Below the pieces are notes generated by a model. The model made no database searches and was not told where the DNA came from. It worked only from the letters and a program-made list of their open reading frames with translations. From the NCBI RefSeq assembly GCF_002077175.1, contig NZ_CP014943.1, positions 992,001 to 1,056,000 on the forward strand: 64,000 nt of DNA, read 5' to 3'. This document shows positions 50,892 to 60,678 of this stretch, piece after piece. A program made the translations under genes and the position numbers. This DNA is from Colwellia sp. PAMC 21821. Its GTDB lineage: Bacteria > Pseudomonadota > Gammaproteobacteria > Enterobacterales > Alteromonadaceae. The stretch's first letter is position 1. Each line of letters opens with the position of its first letter.

Positions 50892-51008
50892 TGGCGCGTA
50901 TTTATTCCTATATATACGAGGGACAGAACTTAGATCTATAAATAAAGCAGCGTGGAGTTTATCAGTAAGTGTACTTCGGTTAAAGTAACTTTTTATCAAC
51001 CCCATCAT

Positions 51009-51572
51009 CGAGATAAAGCTTTGTTAAATGTATAAGACTTTACGCTTTAATTAACAAAACATCGGCAATGTAATTATTATTTACTTTCAAGGAAGCATTT
51101 TTAATAATATTCTGCATTAGGAGTTGTCAGCAACGGATAACTTTGTTTACAAAAATTTGCTTTTGATCACAAGTTTACGTTGTAAGTTGATATAAATGTG
51201 AGTACCAACAAACGCACCCAACTAGCAATAATCTAGAATCTCTTCGTTATCGACAGTAATAATATATTGAGTTAATTGCTTATTTTTTCCTTGGTGGCCT
51301 TTAACGTTCACGGAAAGTAATGATTGAACACAACAAAAGTTGAGCAATTAATACCCATTAACAAAAGATTAACCTCTCAGACTTGCCTTTCGACGCTAGC
51401 AAAGGTATAAAACGGGCTGATTAATAAAAATTTCTAATTTACCTAAACACGATCAACCCGATATATACTCACTTAGCGCTGAAATTGCATATTGCAGTGG
51501 AACAGGTATATATTCATGTTGAAACAAAAACAATTTTAAACCGTGTTTGGTCTTACCTATCGAGGATTTTAT
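51009..51572. other. Divergent gap between the Wza-like gene and the POT transporter gene
   Basis: About 530-680 bp, depending on the starts chosen, with no credible gene and none of the repeat families. It must hold the promoters of both the minus-strand polysaccharide locus and the plus-strand transporter. I could not identify convincing -35/-10 pairs or a JUMPstart element. An ORF at 51485-51811 on the plus strand overlaps the transporter and is a shadow. Confidence 0.5.
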
Positions 51573-53108
51573 ATGAGTACCCAGAATTCAGAGGCATTTT
51601 ATGGCCATCCGGGAGGGTTGAAAACACTTTTCGTCACAGAAATGTGGGAACGTATGAGCTATTACGGCATGCGCGCATTACTGGTTCTTTTTATGACAGC
51701 AACGTTACAAGAAGGCGGGTTAGGAATAACAATTGCCTCAGCAACCGCTATTTATGGCTTATATACCGGTACCGTTTATTTTATGGGCTTACCTGGTGGC
51801 TGGATAGCTGACAGGTTACTAGGCGGCCAACGTGCTGTTTGGTATGGCGGCATAATTATCATGTTCGGCCACATTGTTTTAGCTATTCCAAATGACAAAA
51901 CATTCTTTATTGGTTTAATTTTAGTTATTTTAGGTACGGGTTTATTAAAGCCTAACATTGGCGCTATGGTTGGCCAGTTATACAGTGAAAATGATAAACG
52001 CCGTGACAGTGGTTACGCTATTTATTATATGGGTATTAACTTAGGCTCTTTCATTGGCTATTTAATTTGTGGTTATTTAGCGACAGATTTTGGCTGGCAT
52101 TATGCGTTTGGTGCTGCGGCAATTGGTATGGCAGCGGGTCTTATTCAATACAAAATGACGACACAAAAATTAGAAGGTGTAGGAGCAAAACCTGTTGCAC
52201 CTTTATCAGCTATAGGCCAACGTAATAGTTGGATGGTTATTGTTGCTGGTTTAGTTTCAATTGCTGTTATTACCCTGTTAACGTTTCAAGGCGTTATTGT
52301 TATAGACCCTATTGCTTTAGCACAATATGTAGCTGTTGCATTTACCTTGATTTTTGTTGTTTATTACGCTGTTATTTATTTCTGTAGTGGCTTAACAGGT
52401 AACGAAAAGAAAAAGCTTTGGGCATTGTTATTAATTTGTATTGCCTCAGCGTGTTTTTGGTCTGGTTTTGAGCAAGCAGGTTCTTCATTAAACTTATTCG
52501 CGCGTGATTACACTGACCGCATGATTGGTTCTTTTGAAATTCCAACAGCATGGTTTCAGTTCTCTAACTCAATGTTTATCGTTTTGCTTTCACCTTTCTT
52601 TGCTGCATTTTGGATTAAACTAGGTCAAAGAATGGTAACACCTGCCTACGGCATTAAATGTGCTGCCGGTTTAATTATTATGGCAAGTGGCTTTATTGTT
52701 ATGTTTTTTGCTGCACAATACGCTGCAAGTGGCTTACAAGTTGCACCGGGTTGGTTAATAACAACTTACTTCCTACATACGGTTGGTGAGTTATGTTTAA
52801 GCCCTATCGCTTTAAGTGCTGTAAGTAAGTTATCGCCAAGAAGATTTGCTGGTCAAATGATGGGTGTGTTTGTTTTAACTTATTCAATTGGTAATATTAT
52901 TTCTGGTTTACTTGCTGGTAATTATGATCCAAATAACGTTGAACAAATTCCTGCATTATATATACAAATTAGTTTGTTCAGTATTGGTATTGGTATTGTT
53001 ATTTTACTGGTTGGCTTGAAATCTAGATTCTGGGAAGCGTTAAAAACAGAAGAAGATGACACTGCAGCACCAGTTCAAGGTAATAACGGTACAACCACCA
53101 CTGCATAA
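51573..53108 (+). CDS. Proton-dependent oligopeptide transporter (POT/PTR2 family)
   Basis: A 511-residue protein with about 14 membrane helices that imports di- and tripeptides with protons. The family ExxERxxYYG motif is present as EMWERMSYYGMRALL near residues 23-37; GGWIADRLLGGQRAV, GTGLLKPNIGAMVGQLY and FEQAGSSLNLFARD are further hallmarks. The start at 51573 has GAGGA seven bases upstream; a longer frame begins at 51543. Monocistronic, with its own terminator. Confidence 0.93.
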   Translation: MSTQNSEAFYGHPGGLKTLFVTEMWERMSYYGMRALLVLFMTATLQEGGLGITIASATAIYGLYTGTVYFMGLPGGWIADRLLGGQRAVWYGGIIIMFGHIVLAIPNDKTFFIGLILVILGTGLLKPNIGAMVGQLYSENDKRRDSGYAIYYMGINLGSFIGYLICGYLATDFGWHYAFGAAAIGMAAGLIQYKMTTQKLEGVGAKPVAPLSAIGQRNSWMVIVAGLVSIAVITLLTFQGVIVIDPIALAQYVAVAFTLIFVVYYAVIYFCSGLTGNEKKKLWALLLICIASACFWSGFEQAGSSLNLFARDYTDRMIGSFEIPTAWFQFSNSMFIVLLSPFFAAFWIKLGQRMVTPAYGIKCAAGLIIMASGFIVMFFAAQYAASGLQVAPGWLITTYFLHTVGELCLSPIALSAVSKLSPRRFAGQMMGVFVLTYSIGNIISGLLAGNYDPNNVEQIPALYIQISLFSIGIGIVILLVGLKSRFWEALKTEEDDTAAPVQGNNGTTTTA

Positions 53109-53127
53109 TTATTTTATATAATAAGCA

Positions 53128-53162
53128 GTAAAAATAGCCAACTACACGTTGGCTATTTTTTT
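53128..53162 (+). terminator. Rho-independent terminator of the POT gene
   Basis: Stem AAAATAGCCAAC / GTTGGCTATTTTT with loop TACAC and a following T-run, about 20 bp after the stop codon. Confidence 0.88.
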
Positions 53163-53219
53163 GCCTGTAAAAAATTAATATCAAGCTAAAAACACCCAAT
53201 ACTAAAGCGTTAGGCATTT

Positions 53220-54339
53220 TGTAGGTCGGCCTTCAGGCCGTCAAAGCCAATCGCTAATCCCCCCAATCAACCGATTAGGTAAAACATTCCCAATGATATC
53301 TATCCAAAAAAACCGACACCAAACACAGTTAAATTTCATTTAACCTGACGGAATAAATTCCGACCTACAAGGACATACTCCCAACAATACAGCGTTAGGC
53401 ATTTTGTAGGTCGGCCTTCAGGCCGTCAAAGCCAATCGATAATCCCTCCAATAAACCAAATAGGTAAAACATTCCCAAAGATATTTACCCAAAAAACCGA
53501 CATCAAACACAGTTAAATTTCATTTAACCTGACGGAATAAATTCCGACCTACAAGGACATACTCCCAACAATACAGCGTTAGGCATTTTGTAGGTCGGCC
53601 TTCAGGCCGTCAAAGCCAATCGCTAATCCCTCCATTCAACCGTTCAATCAACCGTTCAATCAAATAGATGAAAACATTCCCAATGATATCTATCCAAAAA
53701 AACCGACATCAAACACAGTTAAATTTCATTTAACCTGACGGAATAAATTCCGACCTACAAAGGAAATACTCCCAATGATATAGCGTAGGGCATTTTGTAG
53801 GTCGGCCTTCAGGCCGTCAAAACTAATCGATAATCCCTCCAATCAACCAAATAGGCAAAACATTCCCAATGATATTTATCCAAAAAAATCGATAGCAAAC
53901 ACAGTTAAATTTCATTTAACATGACGGAATAAATTCCGACCTACAAAGGACATACTCCCAACGATATAGCGTAGGGCATTTTGTAGGTCGGCCTTCAGGC
54001 CGTCAAAACTAATCGATAATTCCTCCAATCAACCAAATAGGTAAAACATTCCCAATGATATTTACCCAAACAAAACCGACATCAAACACAGTTAAATTTC
54101 ATTTAACCTGACGGAATAAATTCCGACCTACAAAGGACATACTCCCAACAATACAGCGATAGGCATTTTGTAGGTCGGCCTTCAGGCCGTCAAAGCTAAT
54201 CGCTAACCCCTCCAATCAACCGTTCAATCAACCGTTCAATCAAATAGGTAAAACATTCCCAATGATATTTACCCAAACAAAACCGATATCAAACACAGTT
54301 AAATTTCATTTAACCTGACGGAATAAATTTCGGCCTACA
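53220..54339. repeat. REP array, six units of about 185 bp
   Basis: Heads TGTAGGTCGGCCTTCAGGCC start at 53220, 53405, 53589, 53796, 53982 and 54169. The left stem is GGCCT/AGGCC and the right stem GGAATAAATTCC, both different from the other arrays. Units 3 and 6 are about 20 bp longer because CAACCGTTCAAT is duplicated. Filler between the arms is conserved within the array but not shared with the 199-bp array, apart from a TTAAATTTCATTTAAC-like stretch. It fills the gap before the 5-FCL gene. No 6S RNA is visible there. Confidence 0.92.
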
Positions 54340-54469
54340 AAGGTATTCGAAAATCTTTATTTCTTTTTTTGTCAGTTTCTTGTAGTTTGACCTTTATTCC
54401 ATCATGTTGATGGCAGTATTATTTAGCTCGTATAAATTATTTAACTTAAGACAATAAACGCCATTGATT

Positions 54470-55105
54470 ATGCCCACACGAAATCAAATCAGACAATTGG
54501 TTAGAACAAAACGCCAGAGCCTGAGTAAAATTGAGCAGCAGCAGTTCTCGAACGATTTACTCGCCCAATTAACCGAAAGAGCAGATGTAAAAGCGGCAAA
54601 AAACATTGCTATTTATTTAGCTAACGATAGTGAGATCGACGCTATGCCATTTATACAATGGTGTTGGCAGCAGAAAAAAAGCATCTACTTACCCGTTATT
54701 CACCCCTTTAGCCCTGGGCACTTATTATTCCTTCATTATGAAGAAAACAGTGATATGCGAGCCAATACCTATGGCATTTTAGAGCCGAAACTCGACATTC
54801 GTCTGATACAAAAAATTAGCGAAATAGATATAATCTTCACGCCGTTGGTCGCATTTGATCAAACAGGCAATCGTTTAGGTATGGGGGGTGGGTTTTACGA
54901 TAGGACATTATCATCGTGGTATACGCAATATTGCCTTGATAATGAAGGGAAAAATATCCATGAACGAAAGATAACCAAGCCATACCCTATTGGCCTCGCC
55001 CATGACATTCAATTAATAGACGAAATACCCTCACAGCTCTGGGATATCCCGCTACCTGAAATAGTAACTCCGACTAAGCAATATAAGTTCGACATACATA
55101 AATAA
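54470..55105 (+). CDS. 5-formyltetrahydrofolate cyclo-ligase
   Basis: A 211-residue enzyme converting 5-formyl-THF to 5,10-methenyl-THF with ATP. N-terminal RNQIRQLVRTKRQSL, then LPVIHPFSPGHLLF, the catalytic loop FTPLVAFDQTGNRLGMGGGFYDRTL and PIGLAHDIQ are diagnostic. I use the ATG at 54470; a TTG at 54464 would add two residues. In many gammaproteobacteria this gene follows the 6S RNA gene; here a REP array takes that position. Confidence 0.92.
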   Translation: MPTRNQIRQLVRTKRQSLSKIEQQQFSNDLLAQLTERADVKAAKNIAIYLANDSEIDAMPFIQWCWQQKKSIYLPVIHPFSPGHLLFLHYEENSDMRANTYGILEPKLDIRLIQKISEIDIIFTPLVAFDQTGNRLGMGGGFYDRTLSSWYTQYCLDNEGKNIHERKITKPYPIGLAHDIQLIDEIPSQLWDIPLPEIVTPTKQYKFDIHK

Positions 55106-55150
55106 ACACTAATTTAGTTAATACAGTTGTTATAATAGTGGCGACTAATA

Positions 55151-55410
55151 GCTGTCAGAAAAACAAAGAAAAGCTGTAAGCTGTCAGTTTTGAGCTTTCA
55201 GTAAAAACACAAAGGAACAGCTGTAAGCTTTCAGTAAAGACTAACCATCACTTACTGATAGCTTAGAACTAATTTTATTTACTGATAGCTGATAGCTTAG
55301 AACTAATTTCATTTACTGATAGCTGACAGCTTAAAACTAATTTCATTTACTGATAGCTTATAGCTTAGAACTAATTTCATTTACTGACAGCTTTAAACTT
55401 TAAACTTATT
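55151..55410. repeat. CTGTCAG/CTGACAG palindromic repeat cluster
   Basis: Forward copies (AGCTGTCAGAAAAACAAAG, AGCTGTAAGCTTTCAGTAAA) are followed by four or five inverted copies built on ATTTACTGATAGCTGACAGC and TTAGAACTAATTTCATTTAC at a period of about 43-50 bp. It is the same family as at 11065-11330. It fills the 332-bp gap before rpiA, leaving only the last 25 bp free. Confidence 0.78.
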
Positions 55411-55437
55411 CTTAAACTTATTCTTAAAGAGATTCTT

Positions 55438-56094
55438 ATGACTCAAGATGACATGAAAAAAGCGGCGGCAATAAAAGCCCTCGACTATATCAAAGCAGAT
55501 ACTATTGTTGGTGTTGGTACTGGTTCAACGGTAAATCACTTTATTGACGCCCTTGCTACGATCAAAGATAAAATTATTGGTGCGGTTTCAAGCTCTGATG
55601 GTTCAACCGAACGTTTAAAATCTCACGGTATTGAAGTGTTCGACCTTAATAATGTTGACGGTATTGATGTATATGTTGATGGCGCCGATGAGATAAATCC
55701 TCATATGCATATGATAAAAGGTGGTGGTGCTGCCCTTACTCGCGAGAAAATTGTTGCTGCCGTAGCCAAAACCTTTGTTTGTATTGCTGATGATACTAAA
55801 CAAGTACCTATGTTAGGACGTTTCCCATTGCCGGTTGAAGTAATACCTATGGCGCGTAGTTATGTGGCTAGAGAACTGGTGAAACTAGGTGGTGATCCTT
55901 CATACCGACTAGGCGTTGTTACCGACAATGGTAATGTTATTCTTGATGTGCATAATTTAGAAATACTCGACCCTAAAGCACTAGAAAATAGCATTAATGC
56001 TATTGCAGGAGTTGTTACTAATGGCTTGTTCGCTAATCGTCCAGCAGATGTATTAATTATCGGCACTGCTGAAGGTGCAAAAATAGTAAAATAA
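55438..56094 (+). CDS. rpiA: Ribose-5-phosphate isomerase A
   Basis: A 218-residue enzyme interconverting ribose 5-phosphate and ribulose 5-phosphate. [16 protein letters not shown] is the phosphate loop, [18 protein letters not shown] the active site with the catalytic Glu in [11 protein letters not shown]. Length is that of E. coli RpiA (219). It lies 96 bp upstream of serA, the conserved gammaproteobacterial order. Confidence 0.97.
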   Translation: MTQDDMKKAAAIKALDYIKADTIVGVGTGSTVNHFIDALATIKDKIIGAVSSSDGSTERLKSHGIEVFDLNNVDGIDVYVDGADEINPHMHMIKGGGAALTREKIVAAVAKTFVCIADDTKQVPMLGRFPLPVEVIPMARSYVARELVKLGGDPSYRLGVVTDNGNVILDVHNLEILDPKALENSINAIAGVVTNGLFANRPADVLIIGTAEGAKIVK

Positions 56095-56190
56095 CACTTT
56101 AGAGTTTATACCCTATATGGTAGTTTAGGTATCTAGCCATCTAAACTTATATTAATAAGTAAATGTTTGATCGAGAGAAGATAAACTATC

Positions 56191-57420
56191 ATGAGCAACA
56201 ATTCACTAGCTAAAGACAAAATCAAGATACTACTTCTAGAGGGTGTTCATCAAAGTGCCCTTGAAGAGCTTAAAAATAAAGGCTATTCAAATATAGAGTA
56301 TCTAAAAACCTCACTTTCAGAAGCAGAGCTAATTAAAAAAATTGCCGATGTGCATTTTATTGGTATTCGCTCTCGTACTGACTTGAATAAGAAAGTTTTA
56401 AGCCACGCTAAAAAGCTTGTTGCTATTGGTTGCTTCTGTATTGGCACCAACCAAGTAGATAAAGCTGCAGCACAATCTTTAGGTATTCCGGTGTTTAACG
56501 CGCCGTTCTCAAATACCCGTTCAGTCGCTGAATTAGTGTTGGGCGAAACCTTACTATTATTACGTGGTATTCCTGAAAAAAGTGCTCAGGCACACCGTGG
56601 TGTTTGGAATAAATCTGCCGCTGGTTCAGTTGAAGCCAGAGGCAAGACCTTAGGTATTATTGGTTACGGCCATATTGGTATGCAACTTGGCATATTAGCT
56701 GAAACTTTAGGTATGAGAGTTCGATTTTTCGATATTGAAACTAAATTGCCTTTAGGTAACGCTAGCCAAGCGCCAACCATGACCGCATTGTTGAAAGAAG
56801 CTGATGTTATTAGCTTACACGTGCCTGAAACCCCTCAAACGAAAAATATGATGGGTGCTGCCGAATTTGAAGTAATGAAAGACGGCGTGATCTTTATTAA
56901 TGCTTCACGCGGCACCGTTGTTGATATTGATGCCTTAGCAGAAGCCTTAAGCAATAAAAAAGTTGCTGGTGCGGCTATCGATGTATTTCCAATTGAGCCG
57001 AAAAGTAACGATGAAGAATTTGTTAATCCTTTACGTGCCTTTGACAACGTTATTTTAACGCCTCATATTGGTGGTAGTACTAAAGAAGCACAAGAAAACA
57101 TTGGCCTTGAAGTAGCAAGTAAACTTGCCAAGTATTCAGACAATGGCTCAACGTTATCTGCGGTGAACTTCCCTGAAGTATCACTACCTGGCCATATCGG
57201 CACTAGCCGTTTATTACATATTCATCGTAATCAACCTGGTGTTTTAACACAAATTAACCAAATGTTTGCCAAGCATAACATCAACATTGCTGCACAATAT
57301 TTACAAACGGCCGATCAAATTGGTTATGTGGTTATTGATATTGAAGTTGAAAGTCGTGAACTCGCGTTAAAAGAGCTAAAACAAATTGACGCTACTATTC
57401 GCGTTAGATTGTTAAACTAG
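56191..57420 (+). CDS. serA: D-3-phosphoglycerate dehydrogenase SerA
   Basis: A 409-residue enzyme, first step of serine synthesis. The NAD-binding domain has LGIIGYGHIGMQLGILAETLG, the catalytic residues lie in NASRGTVVDIDALAEAL and LTPHIGGSTKEAQENIG, and a C-terminal ACT domain (HRNQPGVLTQINQMF) senses serine. Size and domains equal the E. coli enzyme (410). A terminator-like hairpin lies about 115 bp downstream. Confidence 0.97.
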   Translation: MSNNSLAKDKIKILLLEGVHQSALEELKNKGYSNIEYLKTSLSEAELIKKIADVHFIGIRSRTDLNKKVLSHAKKLVAIGCFCIGTNQVDKAAAQSLGIPVFNAPFSNTRSVAELVLGETLLLLRGIPEKSAQAHRGVWNKSAAGSVEARGKTLGIIGYGHIGMQLGILAETLGMRVRFFDIETKLPLGNASQAPTMTALLKEADVISLHVPETPQTKNMMGAAEFEVMKDGVIFINASRGTVVDIDALAEALSNKKVAGAAIDVFPIEPKSNDEEFVNPLRAFDNVILTPHIGGSTKEAQENIGLEVASKLAKYSDNGSTLSAVNFPEVSLPGHIGTSRLLHIHRNQPGVLTQINQMFAKHNINIAAQYLQTADQIGYVVIDIEVESRELALKELKQIDATIRVRLLN

Positions 57421-57439
57421 TTTAAAGAAGTATCTAAAG

Positions 57440-57665
57440 CTGGCAGTTTATAAGAAAGATATAGCCAAAGAGATAGCTTTCAGTTTTGAGCTGTCAGCTA
57501 AAAACCAAATCAAACCAAGTTTGCCGTTTGAACTAAGCACTTTTTAGTGCTTTTTCTTTTGAACGTACTGACAGCTTAAAACTAAGTACTTTTTTAGTGT
57601 TTTTTAGTATTTTTTAGTGCTTTTTCTTTTGAACGTACTGACAGCTGACAGCTTTAAACTTAAAA
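57440..57665. repeat. CTGTCAG/CTGACAG palindromic repeat cluster
   Basis: AGAGATAGCTTTCAGTTTTG and GAGCTGTCAGCTAAAAACC face inverted copies GTACTGACAGCTTAAAACTA and GTACTGACAGCTGACAGC. Between them TTTTTAGTGCTTTTTCTTTT occurs twice. It is the same family as at 11065 and 55151. It lies between the converging serA and pgpA genes and fills that gap. Confidence 0.7.
57535..57560 (+). terminator. Putative terminator of serA
   Basis: AAGCACT and AGTGCTT pair around a TTTT loop and are followed by a T-rich run. The same AGTGCTTTTTCTTTTG segment recurs at 57617 without the left half of the stem. Confidence 0.6.
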
Positions 57666-57687
57666 CTATCTTTTATCAGTTTTAATG

Positions 57688-58161
57688 TTAAAACTTAAAG
57701 ATCAAAAACATACAAGCCCAAGCGGCTATACCTGCGACAATATCGTCTATCATAATACCAAAACCACCATGACAATTTTTGTCTAAATAAGAAATGGGCC
57801 AAGGTTTTAGAATATCGAAAAATCTGAATAATGCAAAACCGACAAGTACTGTTTGCCATGTAATTGGCATTAAGAACATGGTGATCAGAAAACCAACAAA
57901 TTCATCCCATACTATTGCACCATGATCAGGTACCCCAGCATCTTTTGCCGCTTTATCACAAATGTAGATACCAGCAATACTCATCAATACCAATACCGCT
58001 AGATAAAGGATATTACTGAGTGGTGCGAATAATAACAATAATGGGATGGCGGCTAAGGTACCAAAGGTGCCAGGCGCTTTAGGCGCTAAGCCACTACCAA
58101 AACCTAGTGCCAAAAAATGAATGGGATTTGCCAGTCGAAAGTTAGCTGTAGATTTTTTCAT
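57688..58161 (-). CDS. pgpA: Phosphatidylglycerophosphatase A
   Basis: A 157-residue inner-membrane phosphatase that makes phosphatidylglycerol. HFLALGFGSGLAPKAPGTFGT near residues 17-37, WDEFVGFLITMF and RFFDILKPWPISYLD with IMIDDIVAG are the family's conserved acidic and basic blocks. Four hydrophobic segments are visible. It directly follows thiL (2-bp gap), as in other gammaproteobacteria. Confidence 0.95.
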   Translation of the reverse strand: MKKSTANFRLANPIHFLALGFGSGLAPKAPGTFGTLAAIPLLLLFAPLSNILYLAVLVLMSIAGIYICDKAAKDAGVPDHGAIVWDEFVGFLITMFLMPITWQTVLVGFALFRFFDILKPWPISYLDKNCHGGFGIMIDDIVAGIAAWACMFLIFKF

Positions 58162-58163
58162 GA

Positions 58164-59135
58164 TTAATCTTTTCTATTAGAAAAATGTTCGAAACTTTTA
58201 GCATGAATAGCGACAGGCTTACTGTGATATGTTGTGGTTATTTTTTCACTGCGGTTAATCTGCCCAATACACGTAATGGTGTTTGTCGTATTGGCTAAAG
58301 ACGTTTCCATACCGACTTTATTATCTTCAGATACCGTGAATAACAATTCGTAGTCATCGCCACCCGCTAAGGTCATTTCAAAGGCTTTCTCTAAGCCTAC
58401 AGTATCTCGCAAAGCATTAGAAATTGGCAGATCATCTAGCACGATATTAGCGCCGACTTTAGAAGCCGTACAAATATGCCCTAAATCTGCAATTAAGCCG
58501 TCAGATAGGTCGATTGCCGAACTTGCATACCCGCGGAGTGCTTGTCCAGCTAAGATTCTTGGTGTTGGAAAGTCTAAACTACGTTGAACGCTTTCTCTAT
58601 ATTCTGGAGCTATGTCCACTTCTTTAAAGATATGTTTCAGCGCTAATGCAGCATCACCTATTTCACCGGTAACATAAATCCAATCACCAGCCTTCGCGCC
58701 TGAACGCTTAAGATGCTTACCTACAGGCACTAAACCTTGAGCAGTAACTGTAATACTTAAAGGCCCTTGCGTTGTATCGCCACCAATTAATTGCACGTTA
58801 TAAAACTCGCACAAATCAAAGGCACCACGACAAAACTCTTCGACCCATTTTAAATCGACTTCTGGCAAGGTAATCGCCAAAGAAATCCAGGTTGGCTCTG
58901 CCCCCATAGCTGCTAGGTCGGATAAATTCACCGCAATTGATTTATGGCCAATTGCGCGTGCGCTGGTTTCATGAGGAAAATGAACGCCAGCAACTAGGGT
59001 ATCTGTGGTTATTGCAATATTTTGACGCTCGGAAGGGCTGACTATAGCGCAGTCATCTCCAATACCAAGCACAACATCCTTGCGTTTAATCGCCTGCTCA
59101 CTAAAGAAGCGCTTGATCAATTCAAACTCTTTCAT
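58164..59135 (-). CDS. thiL: Thiamine-monophosphate kinase ThiL
   Basis: A 323-residue PurM-like kinase phosphorylating thiamine monophosphate to the diphosphate. N-terminal LGIGDDCAIV, TTDTLVAGVHFP, KSIAVNLSDLAAMGA (Mg-ATP site), GGDTTQGPL, then AIDLSDGLIADLGHI and LAGGDDYELLFT. All key Asp residues are present. It lies between nusB (18 bp) and pgpA (2 bp). Confidence 0.95.
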   Translation of the reverse strand: MKEFELIKRFFSEQAIKRKDVVLGIGDDCAIVSPSERQNIAITTDTLVAGVHFPHETSARAIGHKSIAVNLSDLAAMGAEPTWISLAITLPEVDLKWVEEFCRGAFDLCEFYNVQLIGGDTTQGPLSITVTAQGLVPVGKHLKRSGAKAGDWIYVTGEIGDAALALKHIFKEVDIAPEYRESVQRSLDFPTPRILAGQALRGYASSAIDLSDGLIADLGHICTASKVGANIVLDDLPISNALRDTVGLEKAFEMTLAGGDDYELLFTVSEDNKVGMETSLANTTNTITCIGQINRSEKITTTYHSKPVAIHAKSFEHFSNRKD

Positions 59136-59153
59136 ATTACAACCAAATTCTGA

Positions 59154-59570
59154 CTATTCGTTCGGACGAACAAGCTTAACCACTTTGTCTAAAACACCGT
59201 TGACGAACTTATGGCTATCATCGGCACCGAACGATTTGGCTAACTCGATGGCTTCGTTAATGATAACGCGATAAGGCACGTCTTGAGATTCAATTAGTTC
59301 AAATACCGCAACGCGAAGGATCGCTTTTTCAACGTGGTCAACATCTTTAAGTGGTCGAGCAACATGCGGAGATATTTTCTCATCAATGCTGCTAACCTGT
59401 GCTGAAACACCGCGAAATAATTCCTGAAAATAAGGAATATCAAAACGACGTGCACTATTTTCAGTCAAAAAATTCAGCTCAATTTCAGCAATATTGTTTT
59501 GACTTAATTGCCAAGAGTAAACAGCTTGTACTGCTAACTCTCTGGCTTTTCTTCTAGGTGATGGTTTCAC
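59154..59570 (-). CDS. nusB: Transcription antitermination factor NusB
   Basis: A 138-residue all-helical RNA-binding protein that acts with NusE at boxA in rRNA operons. N-terminal [33 protein letters not shown] and [28 protein letters not shown] are characteristic. Length is normal. It follows ribH by 12 bp. Confidence 0.96.
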   Translation of the reverse strand: MKPSPRRKARELAVQAVYSWQLSQNNIAEIELNFLTENSARRFDIPYFQELFRGVSAQVSSIDEKISPHVARPLKDVDHVEKAILRVAVFELIESQDVPYRVIINEAIELAKSFGADDSHKFVNGVLDKVVKLVRPNE

Positions 59571-59582
59571 AAAATTTTCCTG

Positions 59583-60047
59583 TTATAACTTATCGAGCAC
59601 GTTAACCATTTCTAAAGCACTTAATGCTGCTTCAGCGCCTTTATTGCCCACTTTAAGGCCGGCACGGTCAATCGCTTGCTCAATAGTGTCGGTGGTGATA
59701 ACACCAAATGCCACTGGTAAAGTATATTCCATTGCCACTTGTGCTAAGCCTTTATTACATTCGCCAGCAACAAAATCAAAATGAGGCGTTCCACCACGAA
59801 TAACGGCGCCAATAGCAATAATGCCATCGTATCCACCTTTCGCAGCAATTTTCTTCGCAGCAACTGGCAACTCGTAAGCACCAGGAACACGTATCACTGT
59901 AATGTCGCTATCGGCAACATTACCATGGCGTTTAAGCGCGTCTACTGCACCTTCAAGTAAACTTTCAACAACAAAACTATTAAAACGAGAGACAACAATT
60001 GCGAATTTCTTACCGGTTGCATCAAAGTTAGCTTCTATGACATTCAT
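59583..60047 (-). CDS. ribH: 6,7-dimethyl-8-ribityllumazine synthase RibH
   Basis: A 154-residue enzyme of riboflavin synthesis. [50 protein letters not shown] with the catalytic His, and [17 protein letters not shown] identify it. I place the start at 60047 (MNVIEANF) with AGGTGA eight bases upstream; a frame to 60161 adds 38 atypical residues. It is the first gene of ribH-nusB-thiL-pgpA. The upstream ribBA expected in relatives is missing; a REP/RAYT cluster lies there. Confidence 0.95.
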   Translation of the reverse strand: MNVIEANFDATGKKFAIVVSRFNSFVVESLLEGAVDALKRHGNVADSDITVIRVPGAYELPVAAKKIAAKGGYDGIIAIGAVIRGGTPHFDFVAGECNKGLAQVAMEYTLPVAFGVITTDTIEQAIDRAGLKVGNKGAEAALSALEMVNVLDKL

Positions 60048-60174
60048 TTCAAAATCACCTACTGATAAAAATTGCCGCAATTCTAGCAAATTGCACGCCA
60101 CTGAGGAACTCGTTTTAACAAATTTATCTGAAATTAGACTCCAAAAGTCGATATTTAACATTTATTGTCGATTG

Positions 60175-60678
60175 CAAACAGGCTGAGCCTTAGCCCATCA
60201 GCACAAATACAAACATAAACCGACGGCATAAATGACGACCTACAATGACAAGCGCCAAACTTTCGCATGGAGCCTACAGGCCCTTTATAGGTTGGCCTTT
60301 AGCCCATCAAGGTAAATAAAAACATAAACCGCCGGCATAAATACCGACCTACAACGACAGCACCAAACTTTCGCGTGGAGCCTACAGGCCTTTTGTAGGT
60401 TGGGCTTTAGCCCATCAAGGTAAATGAAAACATAACAGACGGCATAAATGACGACCTACAATTACAAGCACCAAACTTTCATCTGGAGCCTACAGGCCCT
60501 TTGTAGGTTGGGCTTTAGCCCATCACGGTAAATAAAAACATAAACCGACGGCATAAATGCCGACCTACAATTACAATCACCAAACTTTCATCTGGAGCCT
60601 ACAGGCCCTTTGTAGGTTGGGCTTTAGCCCATCAAGGTAAATAAAAACATAAACCGACGGCATAAATGACGACCTACA
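60175..60678. repeat. REP array next to the RAYT gene, left block
   Basis: Left REPs (TAGGTTGGGCTTTAGCCC) start at about 60286, 60394, 60502 and 60611, preceded by an eroded one at about 60175. The right arms are GGCATAAATGCCGACCTACA or mismatched variants (GGCATAAATGACGACC). The period is 108-109 bp, with filler CACCAAACTTTCGCGTGGAG and CCTACAGGCCCTT. The block runs from just upstream of ribH to the RAYT stop codon, which lies in the last REP. Confidence 0.9.

Noticed and set aside
51009..51572. JUMPstart/ops element ahead of the polysaccharide locus
   Set aside because: I looked for GGCGGTAG and its complement in the upstream gaps of the locus and found no match.
53109..54469. 6S RNA gene upstream of the 5-FCL gene
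   Set aside because: Gene order in relatives predicts one here, but the gap holds only the POT terminator and the REP array.
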